37,708 nt of DNA from an uncultured Pseudomonadota bacterium (GTDB lineage Bacteria; Pseudomonadota; Gammaproteobacteria; Xanthomonadales; Wenzhouxiangellaceae), in NCBI GenBank assembly GCA_937138395.1, contig CAKZPB010000033.1:1-37708 (forward strand), read 5' to 3'. The position numbers and the translations under genes were made by a program. The notes beneath the pieces are model-generated. The model did not search any database. It saw nothing but the letters and a program-made list of their open reading frames with translations, and had not been told where the DNA came from. Positions 1-6,995 of the stretch are shown piece after piece; positions within the stretch are counted from its first letter, which is position 1; the number at the start of each line of letters is the position of its first letter.

Positions 1-4
1 CTTG

Positions 5-128
5 CCTACTGTTGATCACAAAAGTAGGACGCATCAGCTCGCAGCGCGAGCGGCGGAACGCCTTTGACTAAAAACAACTGAAACAGCCAATCATCAGCCG
101 GTGAAGGCGAGCGGCGAAATGCTTTTGA
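5..128. repeat. Pair of REP-like palindromic repeat units
   Basis: Two related 22-base blocks lie at 46-67 and 107-128 with three mismatches, each preceded by a CATCAGC core (32-38 and 92-98), so the unit recurs at 61-base spacing. Each block can form a small GGCG-AAA-type hairpin (52-62 and 113-123). Two of the three differences are C-to-T changes that keep pairing as G-U wobbles, and the third is in the loop. The first unit also has a GCTCGC/GCGAGC hairpin (37-51) and a CCTACT/AGTAGG stem (5-10 with 23-28). The GTAGG...CATCAG...GCGG...CGC layout resembles the short palindromic intergenic repeats of gammaproteobacteria. The function is unknown, and family membership needs a genome-wide count. 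Confidence 0.45.
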
Positions 129-294
129 ATTTGGCTTATATAGAGAACAGCCCGTTATTTAGAAGAAGTTGAGCACTACCATGGAATCCAGCGCAGGTGC
201 TGAAGGGGTATGCGATGAATTTTGTAACCAATAATCAGGCGATGTACAAATCAATACCCCAAACTACAACTTAAAAGAAATATATTCACCCCTA

Positions 295-324
295 TTGCCC
301 CAAGCACCACCCACAAGCTATAAT
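295..324 (+). promoter_or_regulatory. Sigma70-type promoter for rpsB-tsf
   Basis: A perfect -10 hexamer TATAAT (319-324) lies 18 bases after a -35-like TTGCCC (295-300), in an AT-rich stretch. Transcription would start near 331 and give a leader of about 190 nucleotides before the rpsB start. A strong constitutive promoter at this place fits a ribosomal protein operon. Confidence 0.6.
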
Positions 325-330
325 TGAATG

Positions 331-517
331 GATTTGTCGGCTGAAATACGCCCGCAAACAAAATAATTCACACGCATTCCGTCACATCCAACGGGGTTGC
401 CAGTCGCGAAAACATTGTCGTAGCTGGTCGTCGGATGGGGAATTGCGGAGGCCTAAACCAGTGGACTGTTGCAGCAATCAAGCTTGCCTTGTCCACAGTA
501 CAGCAAGGAACGACAAT
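331..517 (+). promoter_or_regulatory. Structured rpsB mRNA leader (possible S2 autoregulatory site)
   Basis: The untranslated region between the promoter and rpsB contains a perfect 6-bp inverted repeat GTGGAC (461-466)/GTCCAC (491-496). A second stem, CCTTG (487-491)/CAAGG (504-508), would bury the AAGGAA ribosome binding site (505-510). The two stems share base 491, so they compete at that position. In enterobacteria, S2 is known to repress rpsB-tsf through the rpsB leader. That this leader works the same way is inferred from position and pairing only. Confidence 0.4.
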
Positions 518-1528
518 ATGCCTAACGTTACGATGCGCCAGATGCTCGAAGCCGGCGTTCATTTCGGTCATCAGACCCGCTACTGGAACCCGAAGATGGA
601 ACCCTACATCTTTGGTGCACGCGGCAAAATTCACATTATCAATCTGGAGCGGACGCTGCCGCTGCTGAAGGAATCGTTGGATTTCGTCAGCCGCATGGCT
701 GCAAAGCGCGGCACGGTGCTGTTTGTCGGTACCAAGCGCGCGGCCGGCCAGGCAATTTCGGAAGAGGCCGAGCGCTGCGGCATGCCGTATGTCTCACATC
801 GCTGGCTCGGCGGCATGCTGACCAACTTCCGCACGATTCGACAGTCGATCAATCGCCTCAAAGAACTGGAAGCAATGGAAACCGACGGCAGTTTCGAGCG
901 TCTGGTCAAGAAGGAAGTGCTGGAACTGACGCGTGAGCGCGACAAACTCCAACGAAGCCTTGGCGGCATCAAAGACATGAATGCACTGCCTGACGCGATG
1001 TTTGTCATCGATATCGGACATGAGGACATCGCGGTTGCCGAAGCCCGCAAACTCGGTATTCCGGTCGTTGCAGTAGTCGACACCAACCACAATCCGGAAT
1101 ACGTCGACTACGTGATTCCCGGCAACGATGACGCCATTCGGTCAGTTCGTTTGTACGCACAGCTTGCAGCTGATGCCGTGCTCGAAGGCCGTGCATCAGT
1201 CCCTCAAACCGCCGGCGACAAGGACGAATTCGTCGAGCTTGATGAAGATGGCAATCCGGTCGAAGCGGCGGCAGCTACACCAAAAAAGAAGGCCAGCAAG
1301 AAAGTTGCCAAGAAGGTGGCCAAGAAAACCGCCAAGAAGGTGGCTAAAAAAGCGGCCAAGAAGGCCGCCAAGAAAACCGCCAAGAAGGCGGCTAAAAAAG
1401 CGGCCAAGAAAGCTTCGACCAAGACGGATGATGATGCTCCGACCGAGAAGGATGCCGCTGAAACTGCCAGCAAGGATTCAGATGCGGACACGACTGACGC
1501 GAACGACGACACCGAAAGCAAGGATTGA
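518..1528 (+). CDS. rpsB: 30S ribosomal protein S2 with long Lys-rich and acidic C-terminal tail
   Basis: 336 aa. Residues 1 to about 230 are a full S2 (starts [20 protein letters not shown]; contains [10 protein letters not shown] and the late [17 protein letters not shown] block), a head/body protein of the small subunit needed for S1 binding and translation initiation. S2 is usually about 240-270 aa. Here roughly 95 extra residues follow: a linker, about 50 residues of AAKK/VAKK repeats, then an Asp/Glu/Thr-rich end. The ATG at 518 is chosen over the upstream in-frame start because AAGGAA lies 8-13 bases before it and the protein then begins like other S2 proteins. It is followed 3 bases later by tsf, the classical operon. 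The tail is intact in frame and not a sequencing slip. Its role is unknown. Confidence 0.97.
   Translation: MPNVTMRQMLEAGVHFGHQTRYWNPKMEPYIFGARGKIHIINLERTLPLLKESLDFVSRMAAKRGTVLFVGTKRAAGQAISEEAERCGMPYVSHRWLGGMLTNFRTIRQSINRLKELEAMETDGSFERLVKKEVLELTRERDKLQRSLGGIKDMNALPDAMFVIDIGHEDIAVAEARKLGIPVVAVVDTNHNPEYVDYVIPGNDDAIRSVRLYAQLAADAVLEGRASVPQTAGDKDEFVELDEDGNPVEAAAATPKKKASKKVAKKVAKKTAKKVAKKAAKKAAKKTAKKAAKKAAKKASTKTDDDAPTEKDAAETASKDSDADTTDANDDTESKD
1322..1413 (+). repeat. 48-bp tandem duplication inside the rpsB tail
   Basis: The segment beginning at 1322 is repeated from 1370 with a 48-base period and very few differences (a T/C change about 20 bases in, then divergence at the end). It encodes two copies of a 16-residue block of the KKTAKK(V/A)AKKAAKKAA type at S2 residues 269-284 and from 285. 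The period is a multiple of 3, so copy-number change would lengthen or shorten the tail without a frameshift. Confidence 0.8.
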
Positions 1529-1531
1529 ACG

Positions 1532-2407
1532 ATGAGCATTACTGCCTCACAAGTGAAGGATTTACGCGAGCGCACCGGCGCCGGCATGATGGAGTGCAAG
1601 AAGGCCCTGGTCGAAACCGGTGGTGACATCGATGCGGCCGTCGAGCACCTGCGCAAGAGTGGCCTGGCCAAGGCCGACAAGAAAGCAGGTCGCGTCGCTG
1701 CCGAGGGTGCAATCGTGGACGCCGGTAACGCACAGCGCGCTGTGCTGATTGAAATCAACTGTGAAACCGATTTCGTCGCCAAGGACGAGCACTTTGTCGA
1801 ATTCGGCAAACGGCTCGGCGAGCTGGCCCTTGCACAGAATTCACAGCAGCTGGACGATTTATCGAATGCCGAATTTGCCGAAGGCGAGACCGTTGAAGCT
1901 CGCCGCCAGCAGCTGGTTGCCAAGCTGGGTGAAAATATCCAGATCCGGCGCATGAGCCAGCTGGCCGCAGATGACGGCGCCGTGGGACGGTATATCCACG
2001 GCGGCCGCATCGGCGTCATGGTGGCGCTGCAGGGCGGCGATGAGTCGCTGGCCAGGGACATTGCCATGCACGTTGCGGCATTGAATCCCGCTTATATTGA
2101 CCAGGATGCGGTCCCCGCTGATATCCTGGCCAAGGAAAAAGAAATTCTGAAGTCTCAGGCCGAGGAGTCCGGCAAGCCACCAGAAATTATCGAAAAAATG
2201 ATTGTTGGTCGCCTGAATAAGCGCCTGGCCGAGATGACACTGGTTGGTCAGCCTTTCGTCAAGGATTCTGATTTGACCGTAGGCCAGCTGCTCAAGCAGC
2301 ACAATGCCAAAGTGCTGGATTCTGTGCGGCTCGAAGTGGGCGAAGGAATCGAGAAGGCAGAAGCCGATTTTGCGGCTGAAGTGATGCAACAGGCGCGCGG
2401 CGGCTGA
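1532..2407 (+). CDS. tsf: Elongation factor Ts
   Basis: 291 aa, close to the usual 280-295. EF-Ts exchanges GDP for GTP on EF-Tu in the cytoplasm. The N-terminal UBA-like domain has the RTGAGMMECKKAL signature (residues 14-26), and the core carries the TDFVAKD motif (79-85) that contacts the EF-Tu nucleotide pocket. The ATG follows the rpsB stop by 3 bases, so the two are co-transcribed and probably translationally coupled. Nothing is unusual about the protein. A short 42-base gap with an AGGAAGGG-type ribosome binding site leads into pyrH. Confidence 0.98.
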   Translation: MSITASQVKDLRERTGAGMMECKKALVETGGDIDAAVEHLRKSGLAKADKKAGRVAAEGAIVDAGNAQRAVLIEINCETDFVAKDEHFVEFGKRLGELALAQNSQQLDDLSNAEFAEGETVEARRQQLVAKLGENIQIRRMSQLAADDGAVGRYIHGGRIGVMVALQGGDESLARDIAMHVAALNPAYIDQDAVPADILAKEKEILKSQAEESGKPPEIIEKMIVGRLNKRLAEMTLVGQPFVKDSDLTVGQLLKQHNAKVLDSVRLEVGEGIEKAEADFAAEVMQQARGG

Positions 2408-2449
2408 TTCAAGTCGACGCGTACCGGGCACAGGAAGGGAACCAAACCA

Positions 2450-3163
2450 ATGACCTCAACCCGTTACCGTCGAATTCTGCTCAAGCTCAGCGGCGAAGCG
2501 CTACTGGGTGAGCACGACTACGGCATTGATCCAAAGATCAGTTCGCGCATTGCACGCGAAGTCGCCGAGGCCGCACACACCGGTGTGCAGGTTGGCATCG
2601 TTGTTGGTGGCGGCAACATATTTCGCGGTGCTGGTCTGGCCTCGAAAGGCATGGACCGTATTACCGGCGATCATATGGGCATGTTGGCAACCGTGATGAA
2701 CGGCCTGGCGCTCCAGGATGCACTGGAATCGGCCGGCGTATCCAGTCGGGTCATGTCGGCTATTTCCATTCGCGAGGTCTGCGAAGATTTCATTCGACGT
2801 CGCGCAGTACGTCATCTGGAAAAAGGCCGTGTGGTGGTCTTTGCTGCGGGCACCGGTAACCCGTTTTTTACCACCGATACTGCCGCTGCGCTGCGCGCGG
2901 TTGAAATTGGTGCGGATTTGATGATCAAGGCAACCAAAGTGGACGGTGTATATTCTGCCGATCCGGAACAAGACGCCGAGGCCAAGCGCTTCCAGCAAGT
3001 CAGCTACGATGAGGTCATCGAGCACAAGCTCAAGGTCATGGATGCCAATGCACTGGTTCTTTGCAGAGACCAGTCGATGCCGATTCGGGTCATCAATCTG
3101 ACCCGCCCGGGCGAGTTGATGCGATTGCTGGACGGTCAGGAAATTGGCACATTGATCGATTGA
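2450..3163 (+). CDS. pyrH: UMP kinase (uridylate kinase)
   Basis: 237 aa, family length. It phosphorylates UMP to UDP with ATP. It belongs to the hexameric bacterial amino-acid-kinase fold, unrelated to eukaryotic UMP/CMP kinases, and is normally activated by GTP and inhibited by UTP. Visible motifs: KLSGEALLG (12-20), VGGGNIFRG (52-60), the [17 protein letters not shown] block (134-150) and [13 protein letters not shown] (160-172). The order rpsB-tsf-pyrH-frr is the standard bacterial one. The start follows AGGAAGGG by a suitable distance. After the stop, a 237-base spacer with a perfect inverted repeat separates it from frr. Confidence 0.98.
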   Translation: MTSTRYRRILLKLSGEALLGEHDYGIDPKISSRIAREVAEAAHTGVQVGIVVGGGNIFRGAGLASKGMDRITGDHMGMLATVMNGLALQDALESAGVSSRVMSAISIREVCEDFIRRRAVRHLEKGRVVVFAAGTGNPFFTTDTAAALRAVEIGADLMIKATKVDGVYSADPEQDAEAKRFQQVSYDEVIEHKLKVMDANALVLCRDQSMPIRVINLTRPGELMRLLDGQEIGTLID

Positions 3164-3400
3164 TCAAACCGGTTTCAGCCTGTCTGGCCTGATTGATTGA
3201 GTGCATCTTTCGACCGGATCACACGGCAGTGCGTTTGATGACCGGGTTGCTGCCGGACGATCGCTGCACGCAAGCCTTAGAACCCGGTGAGAATTCAGCG
3301 TCAAACGCTACGTCTGCTGCTACAATTTGCCGTTGGTGTTGAAAAACCCTGGCCAGACGACACCATCGACCCTCAAACTATCACGTAGAGTCAAAATCTG
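3164..3400 (+). other. pyrH-frr spacer with 8-bp inverted repeat
   Basis: This non-coding stretch is unusually long for this cluster. It holds a perfect 8-bp inverted repeat, ACCGGGTT (3241-3248)/AACCCGGT (3281-3288), around a 32-base loop, a small AGCG/CGCT hairpin near 3297-3309, and a TACAAT box (3321-3326) that could be a -10 for frr although no good -35 is visible. No T-run follows the stem, so it is not a simple intrinsic terminator. It may be an attenuator or processing site plus an internal frr promoter; this is inference. Confidence 0.4.
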
Positions 3401-3958
3401 ATGTCGGCAGAGATTAAAAAAGACGCCAATGGGCGCATGGATAAATCCATCGAATCGCTGAAAACCGAACTGGCGAAGATCCGGACCGGTCGTGCGCACC
3501 CCAGCCTGCTGGAACATATCAAGGTCGAATACTATGGCTCTGAAGTACCGATCAGCCAGGCCGCCAATATCACGATCGAAGATCCGCGTACGTTGGCCGT
3601 GACCGCCTGGGACAAGGAACTGACCGGCAAGATCGAAAAAGCGATCATGAAGTCCGATCTTGGTTTGAACCCGATGTCTGCCGGTACGGTCATACGAGTG
3701 CCCCTGCCTGCACTGACCGAGCAGCGACGTGCAGATCTGACCCGTGTCGTGCAGCAGGAAGGCGAGCAGGCCAAGGTGGCCATTCGAAACATTCGCCGGG
3801 ATGCCAACGGACAGATCAAGGACATGGTCAAACAAAAAGAACTATCGGAAGATGACCAACGCAGAGCCGAGACTGAAATTCAGCAACTGACCGATGAGCA
3901 CGTTGCCAGAATTGACGAAGTGGTTGCCGAAAAAGAAAAAGAACTGATGGAAATCTGA
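3401..3958 (+). CDS. frr: Ribosome recycling factor
   Basis: 185 aa, exactly the family size. RRF works with EF-G to split the post-termination ribosome. The three-helix bundle domain contains [14 protein letters not shown] (24-37), with the conserved Arg used to contact 23S rRNA. The small beta domain II spans about 31-104 ([16 protein letters not shown] at 42-57). The C-terminal helix has the usual charged KKEL-type ending. The start is well supported by similarity; the leader just before ATG has no strong Shine-Dalgarno. It is 28 bases upstream of uppS, so likely co-transcribed with it. Confidence 0.98.
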   Translation: MSAEIKKDANGRMDKSIESLKTELAKIRTGRAHPSLLEHIKVEYYGSEVPISQAANITIEDPRTLAVTAWDKELTGKIEKAIMKSDLGLNPMSAGTVIRVPLPALTEQRRADLTRVVQQEGEQAKVAIRNIRRDANGQIKDMVKQKELSEDDQRRAETEIQQLTDEHVARIDEVVAEKEKELMEI

Positions 3959-3986
3959 TTCACCGTCCGTTCAATCTGCAACCCTA

Positions 3987-4733
3987 ATGAATCAAACAAC
4001 CCCAATGCCGAATCACGTGGCCATCATCATGGATGGCAATGGGCGCTGGGCAGCACGTCGAGGCAAACCGCGCACCTACGGCCATCAGGCCGGCACTGAA
4101 GTCGCCCGAAAAATAGTCCAGGCGGTCGCCGAGCGCAATATCGGCACGCTGACGATCTACGCGTTTTCGAGTGAAAACTGGTCTCGCCCCAAGCATGAAG
4201 TCAAACGCCTGATGAGCTTGTTCCGACGCGGTCTTGAACGAGAGCTCGATCAGCTGCAGGAACACGGCATTCGCCTGAACTTCATTGGTCGACGGGAAGG
4301 GTTCTCCAAGCTGCTGCAGCGCGGTATGGCACGGGCCGAACAGATTACTGCGGCAGGCCAGCGGCTGGTACTGAACGTAGCCGCCAACTATGGCGGCCAG
4401 CTGGATATTGTGGACGCGACGCGCCGCATTGCCGAGCGCGTTCAAGCCGGGGAACTACAACCGGCCGAGATCGATCAGCTGATGGTGTCGGAACACTTGC
4501 AGTTGGCCGGTCAGTCACCCCCCGACCTGTTCATTCGTACCGGCGGCGAACATCGGCTATCGAATTTTCTGCTGTGGAACCTGGCCTATACCGAGCTGCA
4601 TTTCAGCGATGTACTGTGGCCGGATTTCACTGTTCAAGATCTGGATCACGCCCTGCTGGACTACGCACAGCGCCATCGCCGCTTTGGCGGGCTTGGCCAC
4701 GACACAGAAATCAGCTCCAGCCAGAATGCTTAA
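3987..4733 (+). CDS. uppS: Ditrans,polycis-undecaprenyl-diphosphate synthase
   Basis: 248 aa. This cis-prenyltransferase adds eight isopentenyl units to farnesyl diphosphate to make C55-PP, the lipid carrier precursor for peptidoglycan and O-antigen. Catalytic Asp16 lies in IIMDGNGRWA (13-22). FSSENWSRP (60-68) and the C-terminal FIRTGGE and LLWNLAYTELHF blocks form the IPP site. Its 3' end overlaps the start of cdsA by 8 bases, so the two are likely translationally coupled. Because it needs isoprenoid precursors, the absence of dxr further down this cluster is notable. Confidence 0.98.
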   Translation: MNQTTPMPNHVAIIMDGNGRWAARRGKPRTYGHQAGTEVARKIVQAVAERNIGTLTIYAFSSENWSRPKHEVKRLMSLFRRGLERELDQLQEHGIRLNFIGRREGFSKLLQRGMARAEQITAAGQRLVLNVAANYGGQLDIVDATRRIAERVQAGELQPAEIDQLMVSEHLQLAGQSPPDLFIRTGGEHRLSNFLLWNLAYTELHFSDVLWPDFTVQDLDHALLDYAQRHRRFGGLGHDTEISSSQNA

Positions 4734-5571
4734 ATCAAGGGTGCTGACCGCGATTGTCATGGCGCTGATTGCGCTGGCCGCATTGTTTGGTTTGCCGCCC
4801 AACGCATTCAGCGCGCTGCTGGCTGTCATCATTCTCGGTATTGGCGGATGGGAAAGCGCAACCCTGGCCGGGTTAAGTCATCGTGCCGGTCGGTTCACCT
4901 GGATTGTGCTGCTGTTTGCGCTGGGCACAGGGCTGATTGTTCTGATGCATATACCGCTCGCCATTCCGGTCATGTTTTCATTGGCCAGCGTATATTGGCT
5001 GATATTGCTCGTTTGGCTCTGGAACTCATCCTGGGGGCAGCATCAACATGGCCAATTTCAGCCCGGCAAGCTGATGATCTGCGGCTTGATTCTGCTGGGT
5101 GCGTTCGCGGCCTTTTCTTGGCTTCAATTCACCAGCGCATGGCTAGCACTGGCCCTACTGCTGATCATCGCCGCAGCGGATATCGGGGCTTTTTTCACAG
5201 GACGATACTTTGGTGGACCCAAGCTGGCGATTCGGATCAGTCCGGGCAAGACCTGGTCGGGTGCAGTCGGCGGCATCGTGTTGTCCACAATAGTCTGCAT
5301 CCTGATTTTCTGGCAGCTGCTGGAGCTGTCAACGTTGGCCTGGTTCCTCCTGGCAGGCCTGGCCGGCGCAATTCTGGCTGTTCTCTCGATTGGCGGTGAC
5401 TTGATCATCAGCTTGATGAAACGTCAGCGCGGCGTCAAAGACACCTCGAATCTTTTACCTGGTCATGGTGGGCTGATGGATCGTTTGGACAGCCTGGCCG
5501 CGGCCTCACCTGCCTTTGCACTGATGGTCTGGTATGCCCTGGGCCCTCCATTGAATTCCCTGGGCGCCTGA
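4726..5571 (+). CDS. cdsA: Phosphatidate cytidylyltransferase (CDP-diglyceride synthase)
   Basis: 281 aa, close to the 285 of E. coli. This multi-pass inner-membrane enzyme converts phosphatidic acid and CTP to CDP-diacylglycerol, the branch point of phospholipid synthesis. Eight or so hydrophobic segments are visible. The C-terminal signature KRQRGVKD...PGHGGLMDRLD carries the Mg2+-binding residues. I chose the ATG at 4726, which overlaps the end of uppS, rather than the longer open frame inside uppS, because translation from there gives a typical MLKSRVLTAIVMALIALAAL start with a membrane helix. dxr normally follows; here rseP follows after only a few bases. Confidence 0.96.
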   Translation: MLKSRVLTAIVMALIALAALFGLPPNAFSALLAVIILGIGGWESATLAGLSHRAGRFTWIVLLFALGTGLIVLMHIPLAIPVMFSLASVYWLILLVWLWNSSWGQHQHGQFQPGKLMICGLILLGAFAAFSWLQFTSAWLALALLLIIAAADIGAFFTGRYFGGPKLAIRISPGKTWSGAVGGIVLSTIVCILIFWQLLELSTLAWFLLAGLAGAILAVLSIGGDLIISLMKRQRGVKDTSNLLPGHGGLMDRLDSLAAASPAFALMVWYALGPPLNSLGA

Positions 5572-5590
5572 TTGATGAGTGACTACACGC

Positions 5591-6955
5591 ATGCTTGAAT
5601 TCCTCGGTTCCATCTGGTGGCTGGCCGTTGCACTCGGCCTGCTGGTGACGTTCCATGAATTTGGTCATTATTGGGTCGCGCGCCGCATGGGCGTGCGGGT
5701 GTTGCGATTTTCGATTGGTTTTGGCAGGCCGTTGTGGTCGCGTCGCAACGCCGAGGGCACCGAGTTCGTGGTTGCAGCGATCCCGCTGGGTGGTTATGTC
5801 AAGATGCTCGATGAACGGGAAGCGCCTGTTGCACCCGACCAGTTGAGCGAGTCGTTCAATCAAAAGACCCTGGGCCAGCGCAGTGCAATCGTGGCAGCCG
5901 GACCGCTCTTCAATTTCATCTTTGCCGTGGCGGCGTTCTGGCTGATGTTCATGATCGGCATTCCGGAATCCAGACCGCTGCTCGGGCCAACGCAGGGGCT
6001 GGCCGCCGAAGCAGGGCTTGAACAGGAGGACCTGATCCGCCGGGTGGACGGGCAGGACGTACAGACCTGGACGCACGCGCTGTTGGCGCTGATCCCTGCA
6101 GCGCTGGATCGCCAACCAACCGTGATCGAGGCCGAAACTATTGATGCTGAATTGAAAACCGTGACCCTTGCGCTGGACCGGCTCGGCGATGACTTCAGCG
6201 AAGACAATACCCTGGCCGGCCTTGGACTATCGACCTGGCGGCTCGATTTTCCGCCGGTGATTGGAGAAGTCAGATCCGGTTCCGCTGCCGAGCGCGCGGG
6301 CTTGATGACCGGTGATCGCATTGTCGAAATCAACGACCAAACGGTGGATGGCTGGCTCGATATCGTACAGGTGGTTGCAGAGAGCAGCGCTGAACAAATC
6401 GTACCCCAGCAGCTGCAAATCGAACGGGGCAACCGCGTGCTGTCGATTGACGTCATGCCCGATGACAGCGACGGTCGCGCTGTCATCGGCATATTGCCGC
6501 CTGAGCCGGGTCCACGCCAACAGGCCTTGATGGACCGCAGCTTCACGCTGCTGCGCCACGGCCCGGTGTCTGCACTGGGACAGGGCTTTTACGAAACCTG
6601 GCGGCTGACCACTGCCACGCTGGGCATCCTGGGGCGCATGGTGACCGGCAAAGCGTCGATCGAAAATCTGTCCGGCCCGATCACGATCGCGCGCATGGCC
6701 AACCGCTCGGCCGAGCTTGGGCTGACGCGCTTTCTGTTTTTTCTCGGTTTGATCAGCCTGTCGCTTGCGATCATCAATCTGCTGCCGATTCCCATGCTCG
6801 ACGGCGGCCATTTACTTTATTATCTGATTGAAGGAATCAAGGGCAGCCCTGTATCTGAACAAACCCAGGTTGCCGGCCAATTTATCGGACTGCTACTGAT
6901 CGCCGGCCTGATGGGTGTTGCGATATTTAACGATATATTACGGCTATTTGTCTAA
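5591..6955 (+). CDS. rseP: Site-2 zinc metalloprotease RseP
   Basis: 454 aa. RseP cleaves the anti-sigma factor RseA inside the inner membrane after DegS, releasing sigma-E, and also clears signal-peptide remnants. The zinc motif HEFGH is at residues 22-26 in the first membrane helix. The third zinc ligand lies in the LDGG motif (403-406) near the C-terminus. The periplasmic middle contains two PDZ-like regions, the clearer one in the GEVRSGSAAERAGLMTGD block. An in-frame GTG at 5579 would add four residues; neither start has a good ribosome binding site, and I prefer the ATG because related proteins begin close to it. It is directly upstream of bamA, which fits outer-membrane stress control. 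Confidence 0.96.
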   Translation: MLEFLGSIWWLAVALGLLVTFHEFGHYWVARRMGVRVLRFSIGFGRPLWSRRNAEGTEFVVAAIPLGGYVKMLDEREAPVAPDQLSESFNQKTLGQRSAIVAAGPLFNFIFAVAAFWLMFMIGIPESRPLLGPTQGLAAEAGLEQEDLIRRVDGQDVQTWTHALLALIPAALDRQPTVIEAETIDAELKTVTLALDRLGDDFSEDNTLAGLGLSTWRLDFPPVIGEVRSGSAAERAGLMTGDRIVEINDQTVDGWLDIVQVVAESSAEQIVPQQLQIERGNRVLSIDVMPDDSDGRAVIGILPPEPGPRQQALMDRSFTLLRHGPVSALGQGFYETWRLTTATLGILGRMVTGKASIENLSGPITIARMANRSAELGLTRFLFFLGLISLSLAIINLLPIPMLDGGHLLYYLIEGIKGSPVSEQTQVAGQFIGLLLIAGLMGVAIFNDILRLFV

Positions 6956-6995
6956 ACTGCCCGCGTTCATACGACGCTGTTGGAGCGAATTTCTG

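Noticed and set aside
181-234. 17-codon open frame in the rpsB upstream region
   Set aside because: It has no ribosome binding site and lies upstream of the promoter candidate.
1290-1413. Regular repeats at the rpsB 3' end considered as a CRISPR array
   Set aside because: The repeats are contiguous codons for Ala/Lys without unique spacers, and are in frame with S2.
1204-2067. 287-codon antisense frame opposite rpsB tail and tsf
   Set aside because: Its Phe/Leu/Ala repeat part is just the reverse of the S2 lysine codons; no independent support.
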